Shown here piece by piece: positions 24,330-33,109 of a stretch of DNA of 64,000 bases. The number at the start of each line of letters is the position of its first letter. Position 1 is the first letter of the stretch. This DNA comes from Agreia pratensis (GTDB taxonomy: Bacteria; Actinomycetota; Actinomycetes; Actinomycetales; Microbacteriaceae). Where the stretch lies: contig NZ_FXAY01000001.1 of assembly GCF_900177685.1 (NCBI RefSeq), positions 434,001-498,000 on the forward strand, read 5' to 3'. Below the pieces are notes generated by a model. The model was not told the origin of the DNA, searched no databases, and saw only the letters and a program-made list of their open reading frames with translations. The position numbers and the translations under genes were made by a program.

Positions 24330-25439
24330 GTGAGCGACAACAGCACCTCCACCGAGAAACCGGCCACCGGCATCCCTGCACTCGTGCAGAAGGTCATGAG
24401 GCTGAAGGCCGTTCGGGTGTTCCAGCACTACGCCTCGAACGGCGGACCCCTGATGGCGGCCGGTATGTCGTATCAGGCTCTGTTCGCTGTCTTCGCCGCA
24501 CTGTGGGCCGGGTTCTCGATCGCGGGACTCGTGCTCGCCTCGAACAGGCAACTGCTCGAGGAGCTGATCACGATCATCGGCAGCGCGGTTCCGGGCCTCA
24601 TCGGCGAGGGCGGTGCTGTGAACGCCGACGCCCTGTTGAACACGCCCGCCCTGAGCTGGTCTGGCGCCATCGCCCTGGTCGGACTCGTGTTCACGGCCCT
24701 CGGGTGGCTGGCGTCTGCACGCGATGCCATCCGGCGCATCTTCTCGGTCGGTCCCGACACGACCTTCTTTCTGCTTCTGAAACTCAAGGATGCCGGGCTC
24801 GCCATCGGCTTCGGTATCGTGCTCGTCGTCTCGGCCGGCATCAGCATCGGCAGCACGACCCTCATCGGCTTGGCGTTCGATCTGATCGGCGTCGACAACT
24901 CCTCCGGCTTCGCCGTCGTCGTGGCGCGCATCATCGGCCTGCTGATCGCGTTCGCACTGGACACGCTCGTGCTGCTGATCTTCTACCGAGTGCTGACGGG
25001 CATCAGAATCCCTTTCCGCCGCGTGATCAGCGGTGCACTCATCGGGGCGGCGGCGCTGGGTGTGCTGAAGGCGCTCGGTGGTCTGCTGCTCGGTGGCGCC
25101 AGTAACAACCCGCTCATCGCGTCGTTCGCTGTGATCGCAGGACTGCTGATCTTCTTCAACCTCATCTGCCAGGTCATCCTCATCACCGCCGCGTGGATCT
25201 CCATCGGAGTCGCCGATGTGGGGCTCGATGTGCGCGGGCTCTCGCGCGAACAGCTCGACGCGGAGGTGCAGTTGAAGCAGGCGGAGGCGCGAGTGCTCAT
25301 CGCCGCGGCCGAGCGAGCACGCCTCGAAGACGAGCTTCGCGAGGCTCACGGCCTGCGCCGCCGAGGGCTCTCTCGCAAGCTGAAGGCGGCCGTCCGTGAG
25401 GAGTCGCGCTTGAAGGATGAGACCCCTCCGCATCGCTAA
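24330..25439 (+). CDS. YihY/virulence factor BrkB family membrane protein
   Basis: 369 residues, integral membrane, UPF0761/YihY type with about six transmembrane segments. Residues 30-60 hold the family MAAGMSYQALFAVFAALWAGF. The helices continue with WSGAIALVGLVFTALGWLASARDAIRRIF and later GLLIFFNLICQVILITAAWISIG. A charged tail (about 300-369, QLDAEVQLKQAEARVLIAAAE) is probably a cytoplasmic coiled coil and is longer than in the E. coli protein. Start GTG 24330. The function of the family is unsettled. It is followed after 9 bp by xthA. Confidence 0.83.
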   Translation: MSDNSTSTEKPATGIPALVQKVMRLKAVRVFQHYASNGGPLMAAGMSYQALFAVFAALWAGFSIAGLVLASNRQLLEELITIIGSAVPGLIGEGGAVNADALLNTPALSWSGAIALVGLVFTALGWLASARDAIRRIFSVGPDTTFFLLLKLKDAGLAIGFGIVLVVSAGISIGSTTLIGLAFDLIGVDNSSGFAVVVARIIGLLIAFALDTLVLLIFYRVLTGIRIPFRRVISGALIGAAALGVLKALGGLLLGGASNNPLIASFAVIAGLLIFFNLICQVILITAAWISIGVADVGLDVRGLSREQLDAEVQLKQAEARVLIAAAERARLEDELREAHGLRRRGLSRKLKAAVREESRLKDETPPHR

Positions 25440-25448
25440 ACTAGCGGG

Positions 25449-26297
25449 ATGTCTTCGTCGATATCTGGCACATCCCTCCGCATCGCTTCAGTCAACGTCA
25501 ACGGCGTGCGCGCCGCCTTCCGCAACGGCATGGGCGCCTGGCTCGACAAGCGCGAGGTCGACATCCTCGCGCTCCAAGAAGTACGAGCCGCCACGAGCGA
25601 CCTCGAGAATCTCCTCGGAGACGAGTGGGACATCCTGCACGACGCCGCGACGGCCAAAGGCCGGGCCGGTGTGGCTCTTGCGAGCCGCAACAAGGCGTCG
25701 ATCCACCGCGTCACGCTCGGGGCCGACGACTTCGACAGCGCCGGCCGCTGGCTCGAAGCCGACTACGAGGTGGGCGGCAAGGTCGTGACCGTGGTGTCCA
25801 CCTACGTGCACTCCGGCGAGGCCGGAACGCCGAAGCAGGTCGAGAAGTACAAGTTCCTCGACGCGATGGTCGAGAGGCTCCCCCGACTCATGGAGCACAA
25901 TCCCCTCTCGGTGATCGTCGGCGACCTCAACGTCGGTCACCGCACCCTCGACATCAAGAACTGGAAGGGCAACGTCAAGCGTGCAGGCTTCCTGCCCGAG
26001 GAGCGCGCCTACTTCGATCGTTTCCTCGGCGCCGAGGGCGACCCCGACTACAACGCGGGCGCAGGGTTCGGTTTCGTCGACATCGGGCGGCGCACGGCAG
26101 GCGAGGTCGAGGGTCCGTACACCTGGTGGTCTGCCCGCGGACAGGCTTTCGACAACAACACCGGTTGGCGTATCGATTACCAGCTCGCCACACCCGAACT
26201 GGCAGCAAAGGTCACCGACTATACGGTCGACCGCGCTGCAAGCTACGCCGAACGCTGGAGCGACCACGCTCCGGTCGTCGTCGACTACTCGATCTAA
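25449..26297 (+). CDS. xthA: Exodeoxyribonuclease III
   Basis: 282-residue AP endonuclease/3'-5' exonuclease of base excision repair (EEP superfamily). Visible are [10 protein letters not shown] (metal-site Asn), ILALQEVRA (catalytic Glu), [14 protein letters not shown] (Asp and Asn of the active centre), and the C-terminal [11 protein letters not shown] and [11 protein letters not shown] with the catalytic His of SDH. It is complete and normal in length. It shares direction with yihY upstream and trpS downstream. Confidence 0.92.
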   Translation: MSSSISGTSLRIASVNVNGVRAAFRNGMGAWLDKREVDILALQEVRAATSDLENLLGDEWDILHDAATAKGRAGVALASRNKASIHRVTLGADDFDSAGRWLEADYEVGGKVVTVVSTYVHSGEAGTPKQVEKYKFLDAMVERLPRLMEHNPLSVIVGDLNVGHRTLDIKNWKGNVKRAGFLPEERAYFDRFLGAEGDPDYNAGAGFGFVDIGRRTAGEVEGPYTWWSARGQAFDNNTGWRIDYQLATPELAAKVTDYTVDRAASYAERWSDHAPVVVDYSI

Positions 26298-26310
26298 TTT
26301 CGCCGCACCA

Positions 26311-26334
26311 CCCTTCGACAAGCTCAGGGAACGA
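26311..26334. repeat. Short dispersed hairpin repeat (copy 2)
   Basis: CCCTTCGACAAGCTCAGGGA plus ACGA, the same core as the element at 10002-10026. It fills most of the 44-bp gap between xthA and trpS, ending 7 bp before ATG 26342. Its AGGGAA lies about 10 bases before the ATG and may serve as the trpS ribosome-binding site, since no other purine-rich stretch is available. Confidence 0.7.
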
Positions 26335-26341
26335 CACGACT

Positions 26342-27352
26342 ATGACCGCCAAGCCCCGCCTCTTCTCTGGCATGCAGCCTTCAGCCGAGTCACTGCACCT
26401 CGGCAACTACATCGGCGCGCTGCTGAGCTGGAAGGCTCTTCAGGAGACCCACGACGCGTTCTTCTTCCTCGCCGACATGCACGCCATCACTGTGCCGCAA
26501 GACCCGGTCGCCCTACGCGAGAACACGCGCCGCACGGCCGCCCAGTACATCGCCGCCGGCATCGATCCGTCGAAGTCGACGCTCTTCGTGCAGTCGCAGG
26601 TACCCGCGCACGCGCAGCTGGCCTGGGTGCTCAACACCCTCACCGGCTTCGGCGAGGCCAGCCGCATGACGCAGTTCAAAGACAAGGCGGCGAAGCAGGG
26701 TGCCGATTCGGCCTCGGTCGGCTTGTTCACCTACCCCATCCTTCAGGCCGGCGACATCCTGCTCTACCAGGCGGCCGAGGTGCCTGTGGGAGAAGACCAG
26801 CGCCAGCACATCGAGCTGACCCGCGACCTCGCGACCCGGTTCAACTCACGCTTCGGCGAGACCTTCCGCATCCCCGAGCCCTACATCCTGAAGGAGACGG
26901 CCAAGATCTTCGATCTGCAGAACCCGCAGTCGAAGATGTCGAAGTCGTCGGAGTCTCCCGCGGGCATCGTGTGGCTGCTCGACGACGCCAAGACCACGGC
27001 GAAGAAGATCATGCGGGCGGTCACGGATGCCGATGGCCAGATCATCTTCGACCGTGACGCAAAGCCCGGGGTCGCCAATCTGCTGACGATCTTCTCGGTG
27101 CTGGGCGAGATTCCGATCGCCACCCTCGAAGCGGACTTCGCGGGGCGCGGTTACGGAGATCTCAAGAAGGCCTTGGTCGATGTCGTGGAAGCGAGCCTCG
27201 GACCCGTTCGCGCGCGCACGCTCGAGCTGCTGGCCGATCCTACCGAGCTCGATCGCATTCTCGCGGCGAATGCCGACCGTGCCAACGAGGTGGCCTCGGC
27301 AACGCTCGCCGACGTCTACGACAAGGTCGGGTTTCTGCCGCGCTCGAGCTGA
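26342..27352 (+). CDS. trpS: Tryptophan--tRNA ligase
   Basis: Class I aminoacyl-tRNA synthetase charging tRNA-Trp; 336 residues. The HIGH-like motif appears as [11 protein letters not shown] near residues 17-27 and KMSKS as SKMSKSSES near 198. The [28 protein letters not shown] segment is diagnostic for TrpRS. ATG 26342 gives the canonical start [14 protein letters not shown]; upstream frame extension overlaps xthA and is shadow. It is convergent with the FUSC gene with 19 bp between stops. Confidence 0.95.
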   Translation: MTAKPRLFSGMQPSAESLHLGNYIGALLSWKALQETHDAFFFLADMHAITVPQDPVALRENTRRTAAQYIAAGIDPSKSTLFVQSQVPAHAQLAWVLNTLTGFGEASRMTQFKDKAAKQGADSASVGLFTYPILQAGDILLYQAAEVPVGEDQRQHIELTRDLATRFNSRFGETFRIPEPYILKETAKIFDLQNPQSKMSKSSESPAGIVWLLDDAKTTAKKIMRAVTDADGQIIFDRDAKPGVANLLTIFSVLGEIPIATLEADFAGRGYGDLKKALVDVVEASLGPVRARTLELLADPTELDRILAANADRANEVASATLADVYDKVGFLPRSS

Positions 27353-27371
27353 TCGACGATGCGGGGCGAGA

Positions 27372-28505
27372 TCAGCCTCGCACGCTCTGACCTGCCTCGA
27401 CGATGACCTCGTGCACCCGGCGTAGGTCCTCCATGAGCGAGCCGATGAGAATCCAGTGCGTCGGACTCGGCGTGAGGATGTGAAAAGGCGCCGTCAAGGC
27501 GGGCAATTCAGCCGTGTGCGGCAGAGGCTCCGCGGTCTGAAGGTCGGACTCCTGCATCACGAGGCGCAGATCGTGCGCCGCCTTTCTCATCTGCTCGGCA
27601 AGACCTGCGACGGTGCCCTCGGCGTGCAGCGACTCGTCGTATCTGTCGGCCAGCACGCGCACCATGCCGGGCACACGACCCACGATCACTCCCAGCATGG
27701 CGAGCAAGTCGTCATCGAGCTCCAACGCGTCGGAGTTGGCGCGCCTGCGAGGGTTGAATCGCAAGCTCTCCTCCGCGCCCGCGACGGCTGCTCGGGCCTT
27801 CGCCAGCATGGGGGCCAGCAATCGCGCCTCCACGAGTGCGCCATTGCGCTCGGCCGCGCTCGACGGCTCGGCGAGCAGTCGGGCAAGAGCGTCGAGGCAC
27901 GCGGCCGTCTCGCGTCCGAGGGCTGCCACCGCGTCGTGTGCCGGCTGAAGACCCGTCGGCGGAACGATCAAGAGATTGATCCCCACAGCGACCGCGGCTC
28001 CGAGCGCGGTTTCGACGATTCGACCGGCTGCGTATCCGGATGTCTGCGTGCCGAGCGTGAGAACGAGCATGGCGCTGATCGGCAGCTGCACGGTCGTCGA
28101 CTGACTGAGGCGAAGCGCCCATCCCGTGAGCAGGGCCACAATGATCGCGAGCAGCACGATCCAGGTCGACGAGCCGAACGCCAGCCCTATGAGGTAGGCG
28201 ATGATCACCCCGACGATGACTCCGACGGTGCGCTCGAGGGCCTTCGCGAACGACTGGTTCACGCTCGGCTGAACGACGATGATGGCCGCGATGGCTCCGA
28301 AGACCGGCACCTGTTCTGGCAGGATCGCGAGGCAGACGATCCACGCGAGGGATGCCGCGACCCCCGTCTTCACGATCTGCAGCAGGGGCGCCCTGCCATC
28401 GGCCCGCAGCACTCGGGCGTACCGAGCGGGGGCCAGCCCGGCCTCGACCATACGCCGGGCGAACGCACCGCGCCTGGAATTGTCGGTCGCCGACGGATGC
28501 ATCAC
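27372..28505 (-). CDS. FUSC family protein (aromatic-acid-exporter-like)
   Basis: 377 residues. There are six hydrophobic segments in the first 175 residues (LPEQVPVFGAIAAIIVVQPSVNQSF, then VGVIVGVIIAYLIGLAFGSSTWIVLLAIIVALLTGWAL), followed by a long helical cytoplasmic domain. This is the half-size FUSC/ArAE arrangement of putative efflux proteins. The start is 9 bp after the stop of the lactonase-like gene, so it is the third gene of an SDR-lactonase-FUSC run. It may export an organic acid, possibly the lactonase product, but that is inference. Confidence 0.8.
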   Translation of the reverse strand: MMHPSATDNSRRGAFARRMVEAGLAPARYARVLRADGRAPLLQIVKTGVAASLAWIVCLAILPEQVPVFGAIAAIIVVQPSVNQSFAKALERTVGVIVGVIIAYLIGLAFGSSTWIVLLAIIVALLTGWALRLSQSTTVQLPISAMLVLTLGTQTSGYAAGRIVETALGAAVAVGINLLIVPPTGLQPAHDAVAALGRETAACLDALARLLAEPSSAAERNGALVEARLLAPMLAKARAAVAGAEESLRFNPRRRANSDALELDDDLLAMLGVIVGRVPGMVRVLADRYDESLHAEGTVAGLAEQMRKAAHDLRLVMQESDLQTAEPLPHTAELPALTAPFHILTPSPTHWILIGSLMEDLRRVHEVIVEAGQSVRG

Positions 28506-28514
28506 ACCGTCAGC

Positions 28515-30347
28515 CTATTCCTCGGCCAGCCGATCGCTGACGCCGGCTCCAAGCCGAAGCTCGAATCGACGGACCTCGCCGGGACCGACGACAATGGGCA
28601 CGGCGCTGCCGGGCAGGCGGAATTCTCGCGGCTGATCCCGGAGGTTGCCGATGAGAACGACGGTGGACCGCGCACCGGTGCGACCCGCCGCGAGCGCCGT
28701 GAGCCCGGGCGCGCGCGCGGATCGAACGGGCTGACCCTCGAGTTCCGACAGCCAGGAGAGCACCTGCTCCGCCGATTCGTGTGCGGGCGAACGTGCACCC
28801 CACTCTTCGAGATACGACAGCGAAAGAACCTTCGGCCCGGTGAGAGCCGCGACACTGGCGAGCAGCCAGGCCGCCAGAGAGGCCGAGCTGCTTCGCACGT
28901 CGGTCGCACCGGCCACGAGCGCAGCGCCGTAGCCCTCGTCGAGGTCGCGCCCGGAGGGAGTCGGTGAAGGCGTCGTCGCGACCGCGTTGAACCGTGCGCC
29001 CAGCGTGATCGGCCCGATGTGCAACGGGCGGCCGTGTGCAAGACGCCGCGCATTCTCTGCCACCTCGCGCTGCGTGGAGATCGACTCGACCATCTGCTGG
29101 CCGGATGTGTCGTGCATGAAGGGCGTGATGCTGAACGTCATCGGCCCACGCCACGAATCAAGCCGCCCGATCGATCGATTGAGCTCCGTGAAGTGCGCCC
29201 TCGTTCCGGCAACCACCTGGATGTCGAGCCCGCGCTCGTCGAGTGCGCTCAGGAGGGATCGTGCGATCTCCGGGACGGCGAGATGGTCTTCCCTTGCGAA
29301 CAGGGCGATGCGCGTGATCTCGAGTGACGGATGCTCGGCGAGCGTATCGAGCACGGGCCCTACCTCGTCGACACGGTCGGCGACCAGACGAACGTCGAGG
29401 GGGCGACCATCGGCATCCTCGATCGCCCTCGCCAGCGCCGCTGCCCAGTTGCTCGACGAGGGGTCGAGCTCGACGAGAAGAGCGCCGGCCCAGCGCGCTC
29501 GACGGCGTTCGTCAGGCCGATGGATCGAGGCCGCTGTCGACGCCGTCGTCGTCAGCGCCGGCAGGGTGACTCCCCGCACGATATCGCCGATCACGAGTTC
29601 GCCCATGACGGGCCCGGAGGCATCGGCCGACTCCGAGGGCTCTGCTCCCGTCGCGACGCACCGCAGAACCAGCGATTGTTCGATGACCTCTCCCGCGCGC
29701 ACCGAGACGGGAAATGGCAGCGAGAGAGGAGTGGAATACATCTTGTACGAAGCATCGGTCCAGTTGCGCTGGTCTTCCATCTCGAACACATCGCCGGCGA
29801 AGCCGAGTCGACAGCTCGTGCTGCGCCCGTCGCCGGTCACGACCCAGTCGAGACCACGGATGTCGACGGCCGGCTGATGCGGGGAGATATGGTCGGGAAA
29901 GACCGTCGAGGTCACGGCGCCAGACGGGTGGCTCACGTCGATGGGCGAGCCGGCCAACGCTGGCGAATGCAGCACGATCAGGCCCAGCCTGTTGCGGAGG
30001 AAGTCGCTCCCGGCCTCGGCACGGTATGCGATGCTCAGCTCGTCGCCGTCGGTCGCGACCTCCAGCAGCCACTTCAGAACGATCCGCTCGTCTCGCGTTC
30101 GCCCTTCGATGAGCAGGGAACCGGCATCCAGATCGACGCCGTGCATGCGATCGACGATCGATGCCACGGTGCGCCAATTCTCGTCGCGCACAACGGCGCG
30201 CACGCTGCGCAGGACGAGCACTCCGAGGTGTCGGATGTTCTCGAGCTGGCCCGCCCTCAGCTCGATCGTCCACGGGCCGCGGTGCACGACGGAGGTCGTC
30301 TGCTCGTCGGGGCGGAGCAGATCGCGAGGAGGAGCGCTGGACATCAT
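28515..30347 (-). CDS. D-apionate lactonase-like protein
   Basis: 610 residues, cytosolic (no signal peptide). I match it from memory to the ApnL family: an N-terminal beta-rich region including RHLGVLVLRSVRAVVRDENW, the conserved core FRNRLGLIVLH-like (here FLRNRLGLIVLHS), VFPDHISPHQPAVDIRGL, and the hallmark VFEMEDQRNWTDASYKMY followed by STPLSLPFP. A TIM-barrel-like second half contains MTFSITPFMHD. The C-terminal 80 residues are a beta domain. It is co-transcribed with an SDR (24 bp upstream) and FUSC (9 bp downstream). The true substrate may be another aldonolactone, and no other apiose genes are visible. Confidence 0.6.
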   Translation of the reverse strand: MMSSAPPRDLLRPDEQTTSVVHRGPWTIELRAGQLENIRHLGVLVLRSVRAVVRDENWRTVASIVDRMHGVDLDAGSLLIEGRTRDERIVLKWLLEVATDGDELSIAYRAEAGSDFLRNRLGLIVLHSPALAGSPIDVSHPSGAVTSTVFPDHISPHQPAVDIRGLDWVVTGDGRSTSCRLGFAGDVFEMEDQRNWTDASYKMYSTPLSLPFPVSVRAGEVIEQSLVLRCVATGAEPSESADASGPVMGELVIGDIVRGVTLPALTTTASTAASIHRPDERRRARWAGALLVELDPSSSNWAAALARAIEDADGRPLDVRLVADRVDEVGPVLDTLAEHPSLEITRIALFAREDHLAVPEIARSLLSALDERGLDIQVVAGTRAHFTELNRSIGRLDSWRGPMTFSITPFMHDTSGQQMVESISTQREVAENARRLAHGRPLHIGPITLGARFNAVATTPSPTPSGRDLDEGYGAALVAGATDVRSSSASLAAWLLASVAALTGPKVLSLSYLEEWGARSPAHESAEQVLSWLSELEGQPVRSARAPGLTALAAGRTGARSTVVLIGNLRDQPREFRLPGSAVPIVVGPGEVRRFELRLGAGVSDRLAEE

Positions 30348-30371
30348 CGGCCGCCTCTGTCTGTTCGAGGT

Positions 30372-31124
30372 CTAGAGAGTCGTCATGCCGCCGTCGACGC
30401 GGAACAGCGCGCCCGTGGCGAAGCTCGACTCGTCGCTGGCGAGGTAGATCATGATGCCCTCGACGTCGGATGCCTGGCCCGCGCGTCCCAGAGGGATACG
30501 CGAGACGATCGCCGCACGAGCAGCCTCATCGCCCGAGATGGCCGTCACCAGAGGCGTCTCCGTGTAGCCAGGCACCACCGTGTTGACGCGGATGCCCTCG
30601 GATGCGTACGCGGCAGCCACGGTGCGGCCGAGGCCATGGATGCCCGCCTTCGATGAACTGTAGGCGGTGAAGTCCTGCCCTTCGCCGTTGAGGCCCGTCG
30701 GGCTTCCGGTGAGGATGATCGAACCACCGCGTCCGAGCATCGAGCGCACGGCGTGCTTGACCGTGAGGAACGTGCCGGTCAGGTTGATGTCGATCGTGCG
30801 CTTCCATACGTCGAGGTCGAGGTCTGCGACCTTCGCGTCGTGCCCGAAGAGTTGCACACCCGCGTTCGCGACGACCACGTCTGGCGCGAACCCGTCGGCT
30901 TCGAGCTTCTCGAAGGCGTGAGCGACGCTCTGTTCGTCTGAGATATCGAGTTCGATGGCAATTGCCGTGGGCCAGGCCTCAGCAGCGGATTCCGCAGCCG
31001 CGCGGTCTCGATCGGAGAAAATCACGCGAGCGCCCTCACGAGCGAAACTCTCTGCGACGCTGCGGCCGATACCGGATCCGGCACCCGTGACGAGTGCGGT
31101 TTTTGTCTCAAGCCGTGCGGTCAT
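30372..31124 (-). CDS. SDR family NAD(P)-dependent oxidoreductase
   Basis: 250 residues of classical short-chain dehydrogenase. Cofactor motif TGAGSGIG is near 13-20, an Asp-containing SDRDRAA after strand 2 suggests NAD preference, and NAG is present in VANAGVQ. The catalytic set is Ser in LTGSPTG, Tyr and Lys in TAYSSSKAG. The C-terminal FATGALFRVDGGMTTL is typical of sugar and hydroxyacid dehydrogenases. ATG 31124 is preferred because AGGGG lies 9 bases before it; ATG 31133 would have no spacing. As first gene of the lactonase operon it may oxidise a sugar to the lactone. Confidence 0.87.
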   Translation of the reverse strand: MTARLETKTALVTGAGSGIGRSVAESFAREGARVIFSDRDRAAAESAAEAWPTAIAIELDISDEQSVAHAFEKLEADGFAPDVVVANAGVQLFGHDAKVADLDLDVWKRTIDINLTGTFLTVKHAVRSMLGRGGSIILTGSPTGLNGEGQDFTAYSSSKAGIHGLGRTVAAAYASEGIRVNTVVPGYTETPLVTAISGDEAARAAIVSRIPLGRAGQASDVEGIMIYLASDESSFATGALFRVDGGMTTL

Positions 31125-31233
31125 GTCAGCCATCCCCTGTGAAAGCATCTGCGGTCGAACGGCTTCACTGTACACGCGAATTGGTCAACCGGTGCGCCGC
31201 TATCGTCGCCGGTAGCGGCGATTCACGAGGAGT

Positions 31234-31767
31234 TTACGAAGAGGGGCGCGAAGCAGTGTCGGAGACGACGGCGACAGGAGAGGTGACCGAGACGGCGTCG
31301 AGCGAGCGTGATGCGTTGAAGACCCAGAAGCGGTACAGCACGAAGCGGAACGCGGCTCCGAGCACGAGGCCGATGACGTTACCTGAGATGTTGTCGGCCA
31401 ACACGCTGCGGAATCCGAGCACATAGTGCGAGAACCAGAGGCACCCGAGGCCGATCATCATGCCGACGACGCTGACCGCAAAGAATTCCACGCTCTCGCG
31501 CACGATCTTCGTCTGCCGCTTCGAGCGGAAGGTCCAGTAGCGGTTGCCGAGCCAGTTCACGACGATGGCGAGCAGTGTCGAAACCAGCATCGCGAGAATC
31601 GGCCCAGCATGGATGACGGTGGGAGAGAAGACCGTGGAGCGCAGGGTATTGAAGACCGACACCTGGACGACGAATCCGATGCCGCCCACCATGCCGAACT
31701 GTACGAGCTCGAGCACGATTTTGCGGTATCGCGAAGGCACGAAGCCGAGCAGGTCGATCGAAGCCAT
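31234..31767 (-). CDS. GtrA family membrane protein
   Basis: 177 residues with four transmembrane helices: LVQFGMVGGIGFVVQVSVF, then ILAMLVSTLLAIVVNWLGNRYWTF, FFAVSVVGMMIGLGCLWF, and NISGNVIGLVLGAAFRFVLYRFWVF. The NRYWTF and FRFVLYRFWVF signatures are characteristic of GtrA proteins, which are thought to flip polyprenyl-phosphate-linked sugars. It is divergent from the polyprenol mannose synthase gene, so the pair plausibly makes and flips polyprenyl-phosphate-mannose. Start ATG 31767 is chosen for domain fit; the frame stays open to 31938. Confidence 0.82.
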   Translation of the reverse strand: MASIDLLGFVPSRYRKIVLELVQFGMVGGIGFVVQVSVFNTLRSTVFSPTVIHAGPILAMLVSTLLAIVVNWLGNRYWTFRSKRQTKIVRESVEFFAVSVVGMMIGLGCLWFSHYVLGFRSVLADNISGNVIGLVLGAAFRFVLYRFWVFNASRSLDAVSVTSPVAVVSDTASRPSS

Positions 31768-32043
31768 GAATGTTCCAGACGCAAAAGGAGAATTGGGAGG
31801 ATCAACAGCGCTGTCGAGCTCTTCGAGGCTAGCAATGGCGACCCGGTCAATACTGTGAACCGGCCCAGGCTTGACTCTGCGTTCACACAGAATCCACCTC
31901 CGCGACACCTGCCGGGCCCGTGGCCGCATGACACTCAACAGAACACCAGGTAACGTCCAGCTATCTCGCCGGTGCAGGCCCTTAGAGTGACCACTGCTCC
32001 AGCCGCGATCGGCTGCCGTACGGTTTTGTCAGAGAGGCACCCC

Positions 32044-32817
32044 ATGTCATCCACCCTTGTCGTCATCCCGACGTACAACGAGTTGCGCACCCTGCCCAGC
32101 GCGATCGAGCGCACGCTGCAGGCCGTGCCGACCACGCGCATCCTCGTCGTCGACGACAACAGCCCCGACGGCACCGGTCGCCTCGCCGACGAGATCGCCG
32201 CCCGCGACGACCGCGTGAGCGTGATGCACCGTTCCGAGAAGAACGGTCTCGGAGCCGCATACATCGCCGGTTTCCGCTGGGCAGAAGATCACGATGTCGA
32301 CTTCATCATCGAAATGGACGCCGACGGTTCCCACCAGCCCGAAGAGCTCCCCCTGATGATCACCCAACTCGAGCGCGGCGCAGACCTCTCGATCGGAGCC
32401 CGCTGGATTCCCGGGGGAAAGACCCGCAACTGGCCGCTGTACCGACGCCTCATCTCGCGCGGCGGCACACTCTACGCACGCATTCTGCTTCGATCGAAAC
32501 TGCACGACATCACCTCGGGCTTCCGCGGATTCCGCGTCGCCACCCTGAGGCAGATCGACTTCGACAGCGTCGCCAGCCAGGGTTACTGCTTTCAGATCGA
32601 GATGGCCTGGCTCATCGAGAAGACCGGCGGAGACGTGCGCGAGTTTCCGATCACGTTCGTCGAACGGGTCGAGGGCGCTTCGAAGATGAGCTCCGCGATC
32701 GTCGCCGAGGCTCTTCTCAAAGTGACGTCGTGGGGACTCGCCGACCGCTTCGGATCGTCACGCGGCGCCATGGAATATTCGCGACGCCCCGGCGTTGGGG
32801 GTATAAGTAGTAAGTGA
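32044..32817 (+). CDS. Polyprenol monophosphomannose synthase
   Basis: 257-residue GT2 enzyme transferring mannose from GDP-mannose to polyprenyl phosphate at the cytoplasmic membrane face. VVIPTYNELRTL, VVDDNSPDGTG, the metal DxD-type EMDADGSHQPE, and DITSGFRGFRV followed by GYCFQIEMAWL match DPM1/Ppm1 catalytic domains. It lacks the C-terminal membrane domain of eukaryotic type I enzymes and the N-acyltransferase fused in some mycobacterial Ppm1. AGAGAGG precedes ATG 32044. The 276-bp divergent gap to GtrA shows no further gene. Confidence 0.88.
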   Translation: MSSTLVVIPTYNELRTLPSAIERTLQAVPTTRILVVDDNSPDGTGRLADEIAARDDRVSVMHRSEKNGLGAAYIAGFRWAEDHDVDFIIEMDADGSHQPEELPLMITQLERGADLSIGARWIPGGKTRNWPLYRRLISRGGTLYARILLRSKLHDITSGFRGFRVATLRQIDFDSVASQGYCFQIEMAWLIEKTGGDVREFPITFVERVEGASKMSSAIVAEALLKVTSWGLADRFGSSRGAMEYSRRPGVGGISSK

Positions 32818-32851
32818 CCTCGCCGCAAGGCAGGTCGAGATTGTTGCAGTA

Positions 32852-33019
32852 CGTGCTCCGGGGTCGGTGGAATTCCGAACCGGCGGTTATAGTCCGCGAG
32901 CCGCAGACGACGCGTTCTCCTCGAGAACGAACACTCTTCGGTTGACCTGGTGAAACTCCAGGACCGACGGTAACGAGGCGAGATCCTTCGCTTCCAAAGT
33001 CCGGATGAGAGGAAGCACG
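32852..33019 (+). promoter_or_regulatory. FMN riboswitch (RFN element)
   Basis: All hallmark segments occur in order: GGGGTCGGTGGAATTCCGAACCGGCGGTTATAGTCC is the first half (32860-32895), then GTTGACCTGGTGAAACTCC with AGGACCGACGGTAAC (32941-32975), and AGTCCGGATGAGAGGAAG (32999-33015). The closing stem P1 pairs CGTGCT (32852-32857) with AGCACG (33014-33019). It lies 90 bp before ribD and would reduce riboflavin gene expression when FMN is plentiful. No clear U-tract terminator follows, so control by ribosome access is more likely. Confidence 0.95.
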
Positions 33020-33109
33020 CGCACCGCAGTCACGCGCTCTCGCGCGGCTGCATCATGCGAACTCGTCGAACGACGGGGCCCCGGAATACGTCGACCAGAC
33101 GGAGACCGG

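Noticed and set aside
33005-33109. Earlier ATG for ribD
   Set aside because: This ATG is part of the conserved GGATGAGAGGAAG of the FMN riboswitch, so translation cannot sensibly begin there.
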